Shown one piece after another: positions 62,422-64,000 of a stretch of 64,000 bases of DNA (position 1 is its first letter; every line of letters starts with the position of its first letter). The notes beneath the pieces are model-generated. The model saw only the letters and a program-made list of their open reading frames with translations, ran no database searches and was not told where the DNA came from. The translations under genes and the position numbers were made by a program. The stretch comes from Enterococcus caccae ATCC BAA-1240 (lineage in GTDB: Bacteria > Bacillota > Bacilli > Lactobacillales > Enterococcaceae). Location of the stretch: NCBI RefSeq assembly GCF_000407145.1, contig NZ_KE136473.1:435827-499826 (forward strand). Reading direction: 5' to 3'.

Positions 62422-63875
62422 TATTTATTCCCCATTTCGTTTAAATGCTCACCGTTTGTTTCAATCACTTTTTGATACCAATAAAAACTATCTTTTTTAT
62501 AACGATTTAAAGTACGTTCAGAAGTTTCATCTCGGTCAATGTAGACAAAGCCATAGCGTTTTTGATAGCCATTCAACCAACTAAGTAGATCAGTAAAACT
62601 CCAAGTGCAATAGCCTAACACTTGAACACCGTCTGTGATTGCTTCTTGGATCTCATGTAAATGTTTTTGTAAGTATTCGATACGGTAAGGATCGTGGATT
62701 TCGCCGTTTTCTAATTTATCATATTCTCCTAAGCCGTTTTCTGTGATCAGAACAGGTAACTGATAACGACTTTCGATCGTTCTTAACGCTACTCGAATGC
62801 CGATAGGATCAATCGTCCAATCCCAATTTGTTTGTTCTAGATAAGGATTTTTGACAAATTTGCTCACTCTAGGAATTTCCATTTCTGTACTGGTTCCTTT
62901 TTTACCAGAGTTGTTCATTTTCATTTCTCCTGAGAAGAAATCTGTGGTACTAGCTTTGACCGTTGCGGTTTGATAATAATTTAAACCGATGAAATCTGGT
63001 ATACCGCATGCTAACAATTCTTGGTCGGCTTCGGTAGTAACGGGCGCTAGCTGTAATTTTTCTAATTGCTTGATAACGGTTCTTGGATATTTGCCAGTTG
63101 CATAAACATCTAGCCAGAAAAATCCCATCAGTTCTTCCGTATCAATTTTAGCTAAGACATTCAGTGGATTACTATCAAAAGCATAAGCAGGACCATAATT
63201 GAAACTTGGGCCGATCTGTCCTTTATAACCACCTTTTTTAAACGCTTTGATCACAGACGCATTAGCAAGATTGGCAATATGATTGGCCGCAAACATTCGT
63301 TTAACATCATGAACTGCCGGTGGATGAGTGCCAAGTAGATAGCCGTGAGTGATAAAAACATTCTGTTCATTCAAACTTATCCAATAGTTTACTCGATCAG
63401 AAAAGGCATCAAATAATACCTTGGCATAATTGGTAAAATCTTCAATAATTTGACGAGATTCCCAACCGCCGTATTCATCTTGCAAAGCTTGGGGAAGATC
63501 CCAATGGTAAATTGTTACGATCGGTTCAATGCTGTATTTCAAAAGCTCATCGATCAGCTGATTGTAAAAATCGAGACCTGCTTGATTGAGGTCGCCGTTA
63601 CCGTTTGGAAAAATACGTGACCAAGCAATAGAAAAACGATAAGCTTTTAATCCAAGTTCTGCCATTAAGGCAACATCTTCTTTAACCCGATGGTAGTGAT
63701 CTACCGCAACATCTCCATTGGTATTTTTAAAGGTTGTGCCAGGCTGTTTGACAAAAGTATCCCAAACAGAAAGCCCTTTTCCATTATCTTGATACGCTCC
63801 TTCGACTTGATAAGCAGCAGAAGCACTACCCCATAAAAAATGTTTAGGAAACGAATCTAATTCTGAGTGACGCAT
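62421..63875 (-). CDS. 6-phospho-beta-glucosidase, GH1
   Basis: This cytoplasmic GH1 enzyme cleaves phosphorylated beta-glucosides imported by the PTS. It has 484 residues; FLWGSASAAYQVEGA at the N-terminus, acid/base in WISLNEQN (near residue 170) and nucleophile in VLITENGLGEYD (near 375), plus the phosphate-binding SFTDLLSWLNGYQKRYGFVYID. I took the ATG at 63875, seven bases after GAGGA; the ATG two codons earlier is too close. It is the first gene of the operon with the EIIC. Confidence 0.93.
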   Translation of the reverse strand: MRHSELDSFPKHFLWGSASAAYQVEGAYQDNGKGLSVWDTFVKQPGTTFKNTNGDVAVDHYHRVKEDVALMAELGLKAYRFSIAWSRIFPNGNGDLNQAGLDFYNQLIDELLKYSIEPIVTIYHWDLPQALQDEYGGWESRQIIEDFTNYAKVLFDAFSDRVNYWISLNEQNVFITHGYLLGTHPPAVHDVKRMFAANHIANLANASVIKAFKKGGYKGQIGPSFNYGPAYAFDSNPLNVLAKIDTEELMGFFWLDVYATGKYPRTVIKQLEKLQLAPVTTEADQELLACGIPDFIGLNYYQTATVKASTTDFFSGEMKMNNSGKKGTSTEMEIPRVSKFVKNPYLEQTNWDWTIDPIGIRVALRTIESRYQLPVLITENGLGEYDKLENGEIHDPYRIEYLQKHLHEIQEAITDGVQVLGYCTWSFTDLLSWLNGYQKRYGFVYIDRDETSERTLNRYKKDSFYWYQKVIETNGEHLNEMGNK

Positions 63876-63935
63876 AATCATTCCTCATTTCAATATTATT
63901 TTGTCTAATTCGATAATAATGGAAGTAGTTAACAA

Positions 63936-63971
63936 ATGTAAGCGTTTTTCTTTAGTGTGCAACGTGTTGCA
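63936..63971 (-). promoter_or_regulatory. cre-like site and palindrome upstream of the GH1 gene
   Basis: TGTAAGCGTTTTTC (63937-63950) is a cre-like sequence with two consensus mismatches at its 3' end. TGCAACGTGTTGCA (63958-63971) is an inverted repeat with a 2-bp centre, a likely operator for a sugar-responsive repressor. Both lie 60-95 bp upstream of the start; promoter elements are beyond the window edge or weak. Confidence 0.45.
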
Positions 63972-64000
63972 AGATTATGAAATGCACAAATTAAAATGAA

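Overview
The window is about 64 kb of low-GC Firmicute chromosome, and everything points to Enterococcus, probably the E. faecalis group; the species cannot be decided from the sequence. The reasons are a haem-dependent cydABCD operon next to a polyprenyl synthase, MenA and NDH-2 (a minimal demethylmenaquinone respiratory chain), a comGA-GG / methyltransferase / ackA order, 6S RNA beside rarA, two T-box leaders, a BceAB-type transporter just before rlmN, and strong AGGAGG ribosome binding sites throughout. No rRNA, tRNA, prophage, complete insertion sequence or CRISPR array was seen.

Layout. 1-1.7 kb: the 3' part of a protein built from 125-residue PPC-like repeats. 2.1-11.6 kb: respiration (cydABCD, polyprenyl diphosphate synthase, menA, ndh). 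11.6-13.3 kb: a T-box and an NhaC-family transporter. 13.4-20.9 kb: ftsK, a GntR regulator, a RapAB/BceAB-like peptide-antibiotic transporter and rlmN. 21-30 kb: a LysR regulator, then an L-ascorbate catabolism island (ulaR-like regulator, a membrane/TPR-like gene, ulaG, C, A, B, D, E, F). 30-38 kb: an amino-acid permease, two possible small RNAs, the comG operon, a YtxK-like methyltransferase and ackA. 38-41 kb, minus strand: uspA, a small membrane protein, 6S RNA and rarA. 41-47.4 kb: mpg, DUF3013, prmA, rsmE, a DeoC-like protein, relA and dtd. 48-52 kb: an aldo/keto reductase and a folate operon (folB, folK, folE, a HAM1-like gene, folP). 52-56.3 kb: a T-box, five exact-period 145-bp tandem repeats, then hisS-aspS. 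56.5-64 kb: a two-gene exported/membrane pair, a beta-glucoside module (bglK-like kinase, RpiR regulator, cellobiose-type PTS EIIC, GH1 phospho-beta-glucosidase) and an ankyrin-repeat lipoprotein.

How it fits together. NDH-2 feeds electrons to demethylmenaquinone made by the prenyl synthase and MenA; cytochrome bd, assembled with CydCD, passes them to oxygen. The ula operon imports ascorbate through a three-gene PTS and converts it to a pentose phosphate; a cre-like site overlaps its promoter. AckA makes ATP from the acetyl phosphate of pentose or pyruvate metabolism.

The least ordinary parts are the 145-bp tandem repeat array between the T-box terminator and hisS, a dispersed roughly 310-bp intergenic repeat present in full and internally deleted forms, an intrinsic-terminator-like hairpin directly after the relA promoter, and a DeoC-fold protein without its catalytic residues just upstream of relA. 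All calls rest on reading the sequence; no database search was run.
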